Shown: one piece after another, positions 56,711 to 64,000 of the stretch | Layout of the letters: each line of letters opens with the position of its first letter | Numbering within the stretch: position 1 is the stretch's first letter | NCBI GenBank assembly: GCA_964420325.1 | Contig: CAYQSU010000011.1 | Location: forward strand, 4,680 to 68,679 | Source: CAYQSU01 sp964420325 | GTDB taxonomy: Bacteria; Pseudomonadota; Alphaproteobacteria; Rhodospirillales; Defluviicoccaceae | Reading direction: 5' to 3' | Length of the DNA: 64,000 nt | Translations under genes and position numbers: made by a program | The notes under the pieces: generated by a model | What the model saw: the letters and a program-made list of their open reading frames with translations, nothing else | The model's database searches: none | What the model was told of the DNA's origin: nothing

Positions 56711-57954
56711 GTCGGTTCCCGGTCGAGATGGGGTTCGACCTCGGCGATCGCCTGCAACGTCCGCACCTGGCGGAGCTCGCCCTCGGTATAGAGGAGGCGG
56801 GGCGGCGGGGTACGGCCGTCGTCGACGGCGCGCGCCGCCTCGGCGGCGATGGCGTACAGCTCGTCGACGCCGATGTCCCGCCCGCCGAGGCCGCCGACGA
56901 CGCTCATCAGCACCGGCGGCGCCTCAGGCCGGCCGTACAGCACCGAGGCCAGCTCGGCATGCAGCACCCCGCCCTTGCCGATCGACAGGTTCTGGTCGAT
57001 CACCGCCACGCCCCTGCAGCCGGCGAGCAGTCTGCGCACGGCATCCGCCGGGAACGGCCGCAGCAGCACCGGCCTCATGAGGCCCACCTTTCGGCCATCG
57101 CGACGGAGCTGATCGACGGCATCCTTGGCCTTGGTCGAGAACGATCCCATCATCACCAGGGCGATCTCCGCGTCCCCGAGATGGTAGGCCTCGACGGCGG
57201 CAGGCCTGCGGCCGAAGATCTCGGCGAACGCCTGCGCGATCTCGTCGAACACCGGCAGCGCGGCCTCGGCGGCGAGGTGCATCTGGTAACGGAAGTAAGA
57301 GTAGGGCGTGCCGCCGAGCACGGCGACGGCTTCGCTCACCGGGCGGCCGGCACGGAAGGCGAGCGTGCCCGGATCGAACGGCGGCAGAAACCGCCGGACG
57401 GCCGCGATCTCCGGAACCTCGACCGGCTCCCGGGTGAACGAGAGATAGAAGCCGTCCATGTTGACGAGCGCCGGCAGGCGCACGCGGGCGTCCTCGGCCA
57501 GCCGATAGGCGATCAGGACGGCGTCGAGCACCTCCTGGCAGGTGGCGGCATGGATCTGCAGGAAACCGCTGTCGCGGGCGGCCAGAACGTCGTTGTGATC
57601 GGGTTCGAGGGTGATCGGAGCGGCGAGGCCGCGCGAGACGTTCACGAGAACGAACGGCACGCGCCAGCCGGCGACGGCATACAGCATCTCCATGCCGTAA
57701 AGGAGACCCTGGCTCGAGGTGGCGGTGAACGTGCGCACGCCGGTCGCCGCGGCGGCGCCGGCAGCGGTGATCATCGAGTGCTCCGATTCCAGGGTCACCA
57801 GGCGGGCCGCCATCTCCCCGGCTTCGATCCAGCGGCCGAGGGTCTCGATGATCTCCGTCTGCGGCGTGATCGGGAAGGCCGGAACGTAGTCGACCTCGGC
57901 CAGGCGGGCCGCCCACGCCGCGGCGGCGTTGCCGGTAAGCAGCGTCCGGGTCAT
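56707..57954 (-). CDS. 2-oxoacid:ferredoxin oxidoreductase alpha subunit (PorA-like)
   Basis: A 415-residue alpha subunit with the pyruvate-ferredoxin oxidoreductase core (FPITPQTEIIETLGRWI near residue 28, a Thr-rich substrate site, and VTLESEHSMITAAGAAAATG). The C-terminal half has MMGSFSTKAKDAVDQLR and VAVIDQNLSIGKGG. It binds the 2-oxoacid and CoA. Start ATG at 57954 overlapping the gamma-delta stop. Pyruvate is the likely substrate, but 2-oxoglutarate or branched-chain acids cannot be excluded. Confidence 0.92.
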   Translation of the reverse strand: MTRTLLTGNAAAAWAARLAEVDYVPAFPITPQTEIIETLGRWIEAGEMAARLVTLESEHSMITAAGAAAATGVRTFTATSSQGLLYGMEMLYAVAGWRVPFVLVNVSRGLAAPITLEPDHNDVLAARDSGFLQIHAATCQEVLDAVLIAYRLAEDARVRLPALVNMDGFYLSFTREPVEVPEIAAVRRFLPPFDPGTLAFRAGRPVSEAVAVLGGTPYSYFRYQMHLAAEAALPVFDEIAQAFAEIFGRRPAAVEAYHLGDAEIALVMMGSFSTKAKDAVDQLRRDGRKVGLMRPVLLRPFPADAVRRLLAGCRGVAVIDQNLSIGKGGVLHAELASVLYGRPEAPPVLMSVVGGLGGRDIGVDELYAIAAEAARAVDDGRTPPPRLLYTEGELRQVRTLQAIAEVEPHLDREPT

Positions 57955-58874
57955 GCCGGCCCCTCCGCGGCCGCCGCACTTTCCGGCACCGCGCGAATTG
58001 CGTGGGTCGGACACTGCGCCATGCAGATCAGACAGCCCTTGCAGTGATCGAGATCGATGGCGGGAAAGCCTTTGGCATCTACCTTGATGGCGTTGTCGGG
58101 ACAAAACTCCCCGCAGACCCAGACGCAGCGACGGCACCGCTCGTGGTCGATGACCGGTCGCATGATGCGCCAGAGCCCGGTCCTGGCGAGCTCGCTCGAG
58201 ACGGGCCGGTGGACGGCCGGAGCGGCCCGCTCCGCACCCTCGGCCGCGAGCTCGATCCACCTCGGCGGCAGGCGCGGAGCGGTCTCCGCGCCGGCCGCTT
58301 CAAGCACGCGGCCGGCGTGCTCGGCCATACGGTCGAACACCGCGAGGGCGAGACCTTCCGCCTCCGCCGCTGAGTTCGCCGCTACGTCGGCGAGCTCCCG
58401 GCGCACTGCCCGGGCGAGCGCGTCGCGGCCGATGACGCCGACCAGCCGCGCCGCGGCGGCGGCGCAGGCTACGCTTGCATGCCAGGGACACGTCCGGACC
58501 TCCGCCGCCTCGACGGCAAGCGCGATGATGCCCCGAGGCCGATTGAGGCGCCTCTGCCAGACCTCGCCCTCGGTGGCGGTCGCGATCAGCAACGGTGAGC
58601 GGGGGCCAAGACCCTGCAGCACGCCGGCGGACGGCTCGGCCACCAGCGTGTCGTCGGCGACCGCGACCAGGTCCGGATCCGGAATGACCCCGCGCTCGTT
58701 GATCGGCAGCCGTGCCGCGCGGACGAAGGTGGCGATCGGCGCACCCCGGCGCTCGGCGCCATAGCGGGGCGCGTCCTGCACCTCGAAGCCTTCGAGGAAG
58801 AAAGCCGTGCCGAGGATGCGGCCGGCGGTCTTGATGCCCTGCCCGCCGCGGCCATGGAAGCGTATTCGATACAT
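57951..58874 (-). CDS. 2-oxoacid:ferredoxin oxidoreductase fused gamma-delta subunit
   Basis: A 307-residue fusion. The N-terminal gamma domain (RFHGRGGQGIKTAGRILG) is followed by a delta part with two [4Fe-4S] motifs: CRRCVWVCGEFCP (unusual CX2CX3CX3CP spacing) and CKGCLICMAQCP (standard). It transfers electrons from the TPP site to ferredoxin. First gene of the leftward por operon; all junctions overlap by four bases, so the three subunits are made in equal amounts. Confidence 0.9.
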   Translation of the reverse strand: MYRIRFHGRGGQGIKTAGRILGTAFFLEGFEVQDAPRYGAERRGAPIATFVRAARLPINERGVIPDPDLVAVADDTLVAEPSAGVLQGLGPRSPLLIATATEGEVWQRRLNRPRGIIALAVEAAEVRTCPWHASVACAAAAARLVGVIGRDALARAVRRELADVAANSAAEAEGLALAVFDRMAEHAGRVLEAAGAETAPRLPPRWIELAAEGAERAAPAVHRPVSSELARTGLWRIMRPVIDHERCRRCVWVCGEFCPDNAIKVDAKGFPAIDLDHCKGCLICMAQCPTHAIRAVPESAAAAEGPA

Positions 58875-58900
58875 GCTGGCACCATGCGTCCGAGCGGCGC

Positions 58901-58906
58901 ATTATA
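58901..58906 (-). promoter_or_regulatory. Consensus -10 box of the por operon
   Basis: On the minus strand the hexamer TATAAT (a perfect match to the sigma70 -10) lies 27 bases before the gamma-delta ATG at 58874. The best -35-like hexamer, TTGCGG at 58932-58927, would need a 20-base spacer, so the -35 is weak or an activator is involved. Confidence 0.4.
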
Positions 58907-58948
58907 CCTCTTTGGCAACGATCTCGCCGCAACTTCCGCGCGGCACGC

Positions 58949-60061
58949 TCAGAAGACCGACCAGCGGCGGAACGACATCGCCCGCCTGAGGCGATCGGTC
59001 GCAAGGCGGATGGCGGCCTCGCGCGGCGTGATCCCCTCGACGTCCGTCCGTTCCAGGACCTCCTGCACGTTGCGCCGGACCTTCTCCGCGATCGCCGCGA
59101 GCGCCGCCGTCTCGGTGGCGCCCGCATACTCCATCGCCGCGCAGATCACGCCGCCGGCATTGCAGATGAAGTCCGGAACGTTGAGCACGCCGCGCCGGTG
59201 CAAGGCTTCCTCGGCCGCCGCGGTCACCGGAATGTTGGCTCCCTGGAGGACGACGCGGGCCTTCAGGCGGTCCACGTTGGTCTCGTTGATCACGTCCGGG
59301 CGCGCCGCCGGGATCCAGATGTCGCAGTCGACGCCGACGAGTCCGTCGCCGTCGATGCGTTCGCCCCGACCGAGTTCGGTCACACCCCGTCCCTCGCCCT
59401 TCAGCGCGATCAGTGCGGCGACGTCGAGGCCTCCGGCATCGAGCACCGCGCCGCCCGAGTCGGCGACGGCGACCACCACGGCTCCCTTGTCGGCAAGGAA
59501 CCGCGCCGCGTGCCTGCCGACGGCGCCGAACCCCTGAACGGCGATGCGCGCACCCGCCAGGCCGAAACCGCAATGCTCGGCGGCGATCTCCGCGGCATGG
59601 CGAAGCCCCCATCCCGTGGCGCCGATCTCGTCGAGCGGAATGCCGCCCATTTCGCGCGGCAGGGCGACCACGCGATCGATCTCGTCCCTGATCCACGCCA
59701 TGCACTCTTCGTCGGTGCCCATGTCGGGCGCGAGGATGTACTCCTCGATGTCGCGGAGCGCATTCGCCAGCGCCCGGATGAGGCGCTCCTTCTCCGGCCG
59801 CGGCATGTTGGGATCGCCCTTCACCACCGCCTTGCCGCCGCCGTGCGGCAGGCCGGCCGCGGCGTTCTTGAAGGTCATGGCGCGGGCGAGGCGGCAGCAC
59901 TCGCCGACGGTGACGTCCGGCGCCATGCGGATGCCGCCGATGGACGGGCCGGTGGCGACGTTGTCGACCACCAGCGCCGCCCTCAGTCCCGTCGACGGCT
60001 CGTGGATCTTCAAGATCTTGGTCGGCCCGAGATCGTCGCCGTACGCCCAGTCGTCCGTCAT
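58949..60061 (-). CDS. Glu/Leu/Phe/Val dehydrogenase (glutamate dehydrogenase-type)
   Basis: A 370-residue amino-acid dehydrogenase. Substrate lysines K65 (MTFKNAAAG) and K77 (PHGGGKAVV), catalytic Asp D113 (ILAPDMGTD) and dinucleotide motif GFGAVGRH are visible. It interconverts an amino acid and 2-oxoacid; shorter than typical hexameric Gdh (about 420-450), and closer to Leu/Phe-type enzymes, so specificity is open. The start ATG at 60061 has GGAGG close upstream. The por operon follows 74 bases later on the same strand with its own promoter. Confidence 0.85.
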   Translation of the reverse strand: MTDDWAYGDDLGPTKILKIHEPSTGLRAALVVDNVATGPSIGGIRMAPDVTVGECCRLARAMTFKNAAAGLPHGGGKAVVKGDPNMPRPEKERLIRALANALRDIEEYILAPDMGTDEECMAWIRDEIDRVVALPREMGGIPLDEIGATGWGLRHAAEIAAEHCGFGLAGARIAVQGFGAVGRHAARFLADKGAVVVAVADSGGAVLDAGGLDVAALIALKGEGRGVTELGRGERIDGDGLVGVDCDIWIPAARPDVINETNVDRLKARVVLQGANIPVTAAAEEALHRRGVLNVPDFICNAGGVICAAMEYAGATETAALAAIAEKVRRNVQEVLERTDVEGITPREAAIRLATDRLRRAMSFRRWSVF

Positions 60062-60108
60062 CCTCCGATCCTTTCGCCTCGGCGCCCGTCCCCGCCGGGG
60101 ACCACCTG

Positions 60109-60963
60109 CTAATCGCCCTCCAGCACCGCCCGGCACGCCGGCGGCAGGTCGGCGAGGGTGAGCGGAACGCGCGGCATCGCCCGCAGCCGCTCGAGCTCGG
60201 CCGCCGCCTCCGCCGTGAACCACCATGCAAGCGAGGCGTCGCAGCCGTCGCCGTCGGGCGTCGCTGCCTGATCGACACAGCCGTCGCTTCCCTCCGGACA
60301 GCGAAGCCGGACGTGGAAATGGTGGTCGTGCCCCCACCACGGACGGACCTTGCCGAGCCACGCGCGGCCGTCCGCCACGGTCCGGCACAACTCCTGCTTG
60401 ATGGCGGCATTGACGAAGATCCGCGTCACGTCGGGATGCGACGCCGCGGCCTCGAGGATGGTGGCGTGGTCCGCCGTCCACGCGCCGGTCACCCCGGTGC
60501 CGTCGGCCGCGACCATGGAAACGGCCGGCATCTCATCGCGCTCTGCGGAGGACAGCGTCCGCGGCGGCGACGGCAGAAGCCAGATGTCGGCATCGAGACC
60601 GGTCTGGTGGCTGGCATGGCCGCTGCTCATCGGCCCGCCGCGCGGCTGGGCGAGATCGCCGACGAGGATCCCCGGCCCTCCCTTCGCCTGCATCGTCTGG
60701 GCGAGCGCCTCGATGAAGCGGACCAGTCGCGGGTGGGCGAAGAAGCGATGGCGGGACGGCCGCATCACCTGCCAGCCGGGCCCATCCTGGGGAAGCTCGA
60801 TCGCGCCGGCGATGCAGCCCCGGGCGTGGCCGCCGAACACCTCCGCCGCACCCGCCGCCGGCTCCCGCACGTCGCCCCAGTCCGGGGCGGCCATGGCGTG
60901 CGGCGCCGCCAGCGCCAAGAGACCCGATGCCAGACCCGTTCTTGCCACCTGCACGACACGCAT
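60109..60963 (-). CDS. mepA: Penicillin-insensitive murein endopeptidase (MepA-like)
   Basis: A 284-residue periplasmic LAS-type zinc peptidase that cuts D-Ala-meso-DAP crosslinks. Signal peptide at the N-terminus (GLASGLLALAAPHAMA). Zinc ligands: SSGHASHQTGLDADIWL (His and Asp), then HDHHFHVRL (His-x-His). Disulfide cysteines (GCIAGAI, ELCRTV, RLRCPEG, DGCVDQ) match the family. Start ATG at 60963. Same strand as the dehydrogenase, 48 bases upstream. Confidence 0.93.
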   Translation of the reverse strand: MRVVQVARTGLASGLLALAAPHAMAAPDWGDVREPAAGAAEVFGGHARGCIAGAIELPQDGPGWQVMRPSRHRFFAHPRLVRFIEALAQTMQAKGGPGILVGDLAQPRGGPMSSGHASHQTGLDADIWLLPSPPRTLSSAERDEMPAVSMVAADGTGVTGAWTADHATILEAAASHPDVTRIFVNAAIKQELCRTVADGRAWLGKVRPWWGHDHHFHVRLRCPEGSDGCVDQAATPDGDGCDASLAWWFTAEAAAELERLRAMPRVPLTLADLPPACRAVLEGD

Positions 60964-61219
60964 CGCTTGACAGATCCTCCAGGAGTGTGCGGCCGCGGAC
61001 GCCGCCGCCGGCATTCTCCGACAAACGGCGGCCGATCGCCACGCCTCCGTTCCAGGTCCCTGCAAGAGCCAAACAACACATTGATATTGAATAATAAATA
61101 GCGCTTGCGCGTGCCTTGACGGATGCCGCTTGCCTTCCCACCTCAAGTGGCGCCGGCGGATCCGGACGTCCGGCCGATCCGCTGCCGAGCGCCGCATTGG
61201 GATGGGAGCCGAACGCACC
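60964..61219. promoter_or_regulatory. Divergent mepA / complex I subunit region with AT-rich patch
   Basis: A 256-base spacer with an AT-rich run at 61077-61103 (ATTGATATTGAATAATAAAT) set in GC-rich flanks, the expected place for promoters of both genes. A TTGACG hexamer follows at 61118-61123. No reliable -35/-10 pair assigned. Confidence 0.35.
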
Positions 61220-61606
61220 ATGCGCAGCGAAAGAGATCATCCGAACCTGCACTCCCCGAAGCAGACGGACACGGCAACCGCAAGCGCGGTCGGGCCCGCC
61301 CCGACGCGGCCGGGAGTGGTGCGGATCTACAAGCCGGCCCGCAGCGCCATGCAGGCGGGCCGCGCCGGCGCGCGATCCTGGATCCTCGAGTTCGAGCCCT
61401 CCTCCCGGCCGGCGGTCGAGCCCTTGATGGGGTGGACCGCGTCCGCAGACGTCAACCGGCAGGTACGCCTGGCGTTCGCCACCAGGGAACAGGCGGTTGT
61501 CTACGCCGAGAAGCACGGTTTGCGGTACAGCCTCTCGGATGCCAAGGCGGCGCCGCCGCGGCCGAAAAGCTATGCCGCCAACTTCCTTCGGGGCGTCGAG
61601 GACTGA
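61220..61606 (+). CDS. NDUFS4-like ETC complex I accessory subunit
   Basis: A 128-residue protein of the ETC complex I subunit conserved region family, the bacterial counterpart of mitochondrial NDUFS4; these are largely confined to Alphaproteobacteria. Visible signatures: RPGVVRIYKPARSAMQAGRA, WILEFEPSSRP, DPLMGWT-type VEPLMGWTAS, and LAFATREQAVVYAEKHGLRY. It stabilises the NADH dehydrogenase peripheral arm. I use the ATG at 61220 (GGGAG 11 bases upstream); the ATG at 61202 is an alternative. Alone, without nuo genes nearby. Confidence 0.88.
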   Translation: MRSERDHPNLHSPKQTDTATASAVGPAPTRPGVVRIYKPARSAMQAGRAGARSWILEFEPSSRPAVEPLMGWTASADVNRQVRLAFATREQAVVYAEKHGLRYSLSDAKAAPPRPKSYAANFLRGVED

Positions 61607-61755
61607 CGGCGATCGCGTTACACGGGCCGTGCCCGGTGACGTCGACGCCTGGCGTCGGCGCCCCGAATGGTTCGTCGGCCGGGCGGCCGGAAGGCTCTGC
61701 TCGGCGCGGCTCTACGGGATGGGATCCCTGATCGCCAACGCCTCCTGCATTCGCA

Positions 61756-62151
61756 TCAGCCCGCCTTCACCGTGATGGTCCTGGCCGGAGCCGGCTTGAC
61801 CTTCGGCAGGGTGACCTTCAGCACGCCGTTCTTCAACGTGGCCTCGATCCGCTCGCTGTCGATCTCCTCCGACAGCGTGAACGCCCGTTCGTAATCACCC
61901 TCGCGATACTCGGCATGGGAGAGCGAGTATCCTTCCGGCACCCCCGGGTTGCACTGCCCGGTGATCGTCAGCACGCGGCGGTCGAGAGTGATGTTGATCG
62001 AGTCGCGTTCGACGCCCGGCATCTCGAGCAGAAGCACCAGAGCGTCCTTGGTCTCGTAGATGTCGGCGGGTGGCGTGAACACGGGCACGGACCTCGTGCC
62101 CTCCGGGCGCGCCTCTCCCCGGCCCTGTGCGCCGGCAGTCTGGTCGGTCAT
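61756..62151 (-). CDS. Hsp20/alpha-crystallin family small heat-shock protein
   Basis: A 131-residue small heat-shock chaperone. Alpha-crystallin domain from about residue 35 with YETKDALVLLLEMPGVERDS at the start and KNGVLKVTLPK at the end (the G-x-L motif typical of Hsp20). ATG at 62151, preceded by GAGGGGAGG. Downstream gene of the pair; its start is 16 bases after the first hsp20 stop, so both are on one heat-shock transcript. Confidence 0.93.
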   Translation of the reverse strand: MTDQTAGAQGRGEARPEGTRSVPVFTPPADIYETKDALVLLLEMPGVERDSINITLDRRVLTITGQCNPGVPEGYSLSHAEYREGDYERAFTLSEEIDSERIEATLKNGVLKVTLPKVKPAPARTITVKAG

Positions 62152-62167
62152 GGCTGGTCCTCCCCTC

Positions 62168-62608
62168 TCAAGACGCCTTGATCTCGATGCGTTTCGGCTT
62201 CTCGGCCTCGGGCCGCGGCAGGTCGATCCTGAGGATGCCGCCGCGCATGCTCGCCCTGACCTTCTCGGCATCGACATTGAACGGCGTCGATACCGTGCGG
62301 GCGAACGTTCCGTAGACGCGCTCCTGGCGGTGAAGGGCCGCCTCCCCTTCCCTCGCCTCCGGCTCGCGTCTGCCCTTGATGGTCAGCGTGCTCTGGCGGA
62401 CGACGATGTCGATGTCGTCGATGCCGACCCCGGGAACCCTGGCGGTGACGACGACGCCGTCCTCACCCCTCCACACGTTGATCGGCGGGAATTCAACGGA
62501 AGGCTGCAAGCGGTAGTCGCCCAACAGCCGGTTCATCTCCTCCTGCATGCGGCGCAGGGCGGTGACCGGGTCCGGCCACACCTGCGACGCCGGTGCATTC
62601 AGTGCCAT
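62168..62608 (-). CDS. Hsp20/alpha-crystallin family small heat-shock protein
   Basis: A 146-residue Hsp20. N-terminal RRMQEEMNRLLGDYR helix, then the crystallin domain from about 45 (INVWRGEDGVVVTARVPGV) through REPEAREGEAALHRQERVYG to MRGGILRIDLPRPEAEKPK. ATG at 62608 preceded by GGGAGGACGAA. First gene after the heat-shock promoter; divergent from groES. Distinct from the second copy, about one-third identical at most by eye. Confidence 0.93.
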   Translation of the reverse strand: MALNAPASQVWPDPVTALRRMQEEMNRLLGDYRLQPSVEFPPINVWRGEDGVVVTARVPGVGIDDIDIVVRQSTLTIKGRREPEAREGEAALHRQERVYGTFARTVSTPFNVDAEKVRASMRGGILRIDLPRPEAEKPKRIEIKAS

Positions 62609-62679
62609 TTCGTCCTCCCACATCGGTTTCAGGGTGAGGGAATCCTGCGGTCCGGAACGGTTGATCCGAACCGTGCGTA

Positions 62680-62709
62680 ATGTATGGGCGCCCCATCCGC
62701 GCCCGCAAG
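62680..62709 (-). promoter_or_regulatory. Sigma32-type promoter of the hsp20 pair
   Basis: On the minus strand CTTG (62709-62706), exactly 17 bases, then CCCATACAT (62688-62680). This fits the alphaproteobacterial heat-shock form CTTG-N17-CCCAT. A 6-bp inverted repeat ACGGTT/AACCGT at 62657-62674 lies in the leader. Confidence 0.65.
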
Positions 62710-62782
62710 GGTCGCGGGGCGCCGTCCACCGCCGCCGCCATTGCCGTCCGCCCATCCGCCGACGACAAAATCGAGCCGCCCC

Positions 62783-62811
62783 CTTGACGTCTGCCGGCGA
62801 TCGCCATACAT
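62783..62811 (+). promoter_or_regulatory. Sigma32-type promoter of groESL
   Basis: CTTG (62783-62786), exactly 17 bases, then CCATACAT (62804-62811), the same arrangement as the oppositely oriented hsp20 promoter. The transcript would start at about 62818, just before the CIRCE element. TTGACG also fits a sigma70 -35, so both factors may use it. Confidence 0.65.
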
Positions 62812-62824
62812 CGTCGCCACCACG

Positions 62825-62851
62825 TTGGCAGTCTCCGCTGGAGAGTGCCAA
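62825..62851 (+). promoter_or_regulatory. CIRCE element (HrcA operator) of groESL
   Basis: Inverted repeat TTGGCAGTC, nine-base spacer, GAGTGCCAA. The consensus CIRCE is TTAGCACTC-N9-GAGTGCTAA, so spacer length and most arm positions match. It lies between the promoter and the groES start, the usual HrcA operator position. hrcA itself is not in this window. Confidence 0.85.
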
Positions 62852-62899
62852 CATCCTGGTTCGAGTTGCTGGCTTTCCTGATGATTTGGAGGTTATGCG

Positions 62900-63214
62900 A
62901 TGAAGTTCAGGCCCCTGCACGATCGCGTTGTGGTGCGCCGGATCGAGGAGGATGAGCGGACGAGCGGCGGGATCATCATCCCCGATACGGCGAAGGAGAA
63001 ACCGCAGCAGGGCGAAATCCTGGCGGTCGGATCCGGCGCCCGCAACGAGAAGGGCGAGATCATGCCCCTCGACGTCGCCGTCGGCGACCGCATCCTGTTC
63101 GGGAAGTGGTCCGGCACCGAGGTGAAGATCGACGGCGAGGACTTGTTGATCATGAAGGAATCCGACGTCCTCGGCATTGTCGAGGGCGCCACGTCGGTAT
63201 CGAAGGCCGCCTGA
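62900..63214 (+). CDS. groES: Co-chaperonin GroES
   Basis: A 104-residue lid of the GroEL folding chamber. Starts [17 protein letters not shown], mobile loop [20 protein letters not shown] and C-terminal [13 protein letters not shown] [16 protein letters not shown] seven bases before the ATG. Followed by groEL after 15 bases. Controlled by CIRCE and a heat-shock promoter. Confidence 0.98.
   Translation: MKFRPLHDRVVVRRIEEDERTSGGIIIPDTAKEKPQQGEILAVGSGARNEKGEIMPLDVAVGDRILFGKWSGTEVKIDGEDLLIMKESDVLGIVEGATSVSKAA

Positions 63215-64000
<786 letters not shown>

Noticed and set aside
61607..61755. tRNA or small RNA after the complex I subunit gene
   Set aside because: No T-loop consensus or cloverleaf; nothing more than GC-rich sequence.

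Overview
The window is 64 kb of very GC-rich, densely packed chromosome with 64 protein-coding genes that can be supported or are likely. Two of these run off the edges (cobO on the left, groEL on the right). I saw no rRNA, tRNA, IS element, prophage or CRISPR array. The set of sdhCDAB, an NDUFS4-type complex I accessory subunit, ZapE, HflKC-DUF2065, an alphaproteobacterial CTTG-N17 heat-shock promoter pair and a CIRCE element in front of groESL points to an alphaproteobacterium, by inference in or near Rhodospirillales. Gene density, frequent 4-bp ATGA/GTGA overlaps and uniform codon usage suggest core genome rather than an island.

Layout. 1-11.6 kb: late cobalamin synthesis (cobO partial; cobS-cobC-cobU-cobW-cobN leftward; cobT divergent), interrupted by an enoyl-CoA hydratase plus ADP-forming acyl-CoA synthetase pair. 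11.5-18.4 kb: GNAT, two SpoIIAA-like proteins, a Sel1 protein, ZapE, a sterol-desaturase-like membrane enzyme and a MASE1-PAS-GGDEF diguanylate cyclase. 18.5-23.7 kb: sdhCDAB, then a type III polyketide synthase translationally coupled to an isoprenylcysteine-type methyltransferase. 23.8-32.5 kb: M24B aminopeptidase, unknown small proteins, ADP-ribosylglycohydrolase, EEP nuclease, TlpA thioredoxin, argH, ornithine cyclodeaminase-like enzyme and a 59-residue YjfB-like protein. 33-42 kb: thyX behind a strongly folded leader, Mrp/ApbC, the hflK-hflC-DUF2065-degP envelope proteolysis run, trpB2 and DUF1015. 42-51 kb: cysS, a CFA-synthase-like methyltransferase, a 1097-residue zinc-ribbon/cyclase/AAA/TPR protein, mutT-argJ-parvulin. 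51-64 kb: secA, a glutamine amidotransferase, a DsbA-like thiol oxidase, a three-gene 2-oxoacid:ferredoxin oxidoreductase, glutamate dehydrogenase, MepA, the NDUFS4-like subunit, and a heat-shock locus with two hsp20 genes divergent from groESL.

Themes. Late corrin assembly; envelope and protein quality control (SecA, parvulin, DsbA-like, DegP, HflKC, Hsp20, GroESL); central carbon and redox metabolism (SDH, POR, GDH). The most unusual sequence features are the thyX leader with two consecutive bulged hairpins (the larger has 21 base pairs), the paired heat-shock promoters with CIRCE, palindromes upstream of sdhC, the type III PKS/methyltransferase pair, and an overlooked tiny motility-type gene at 32355-32534. 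No clearly new multi-gene system was identified.
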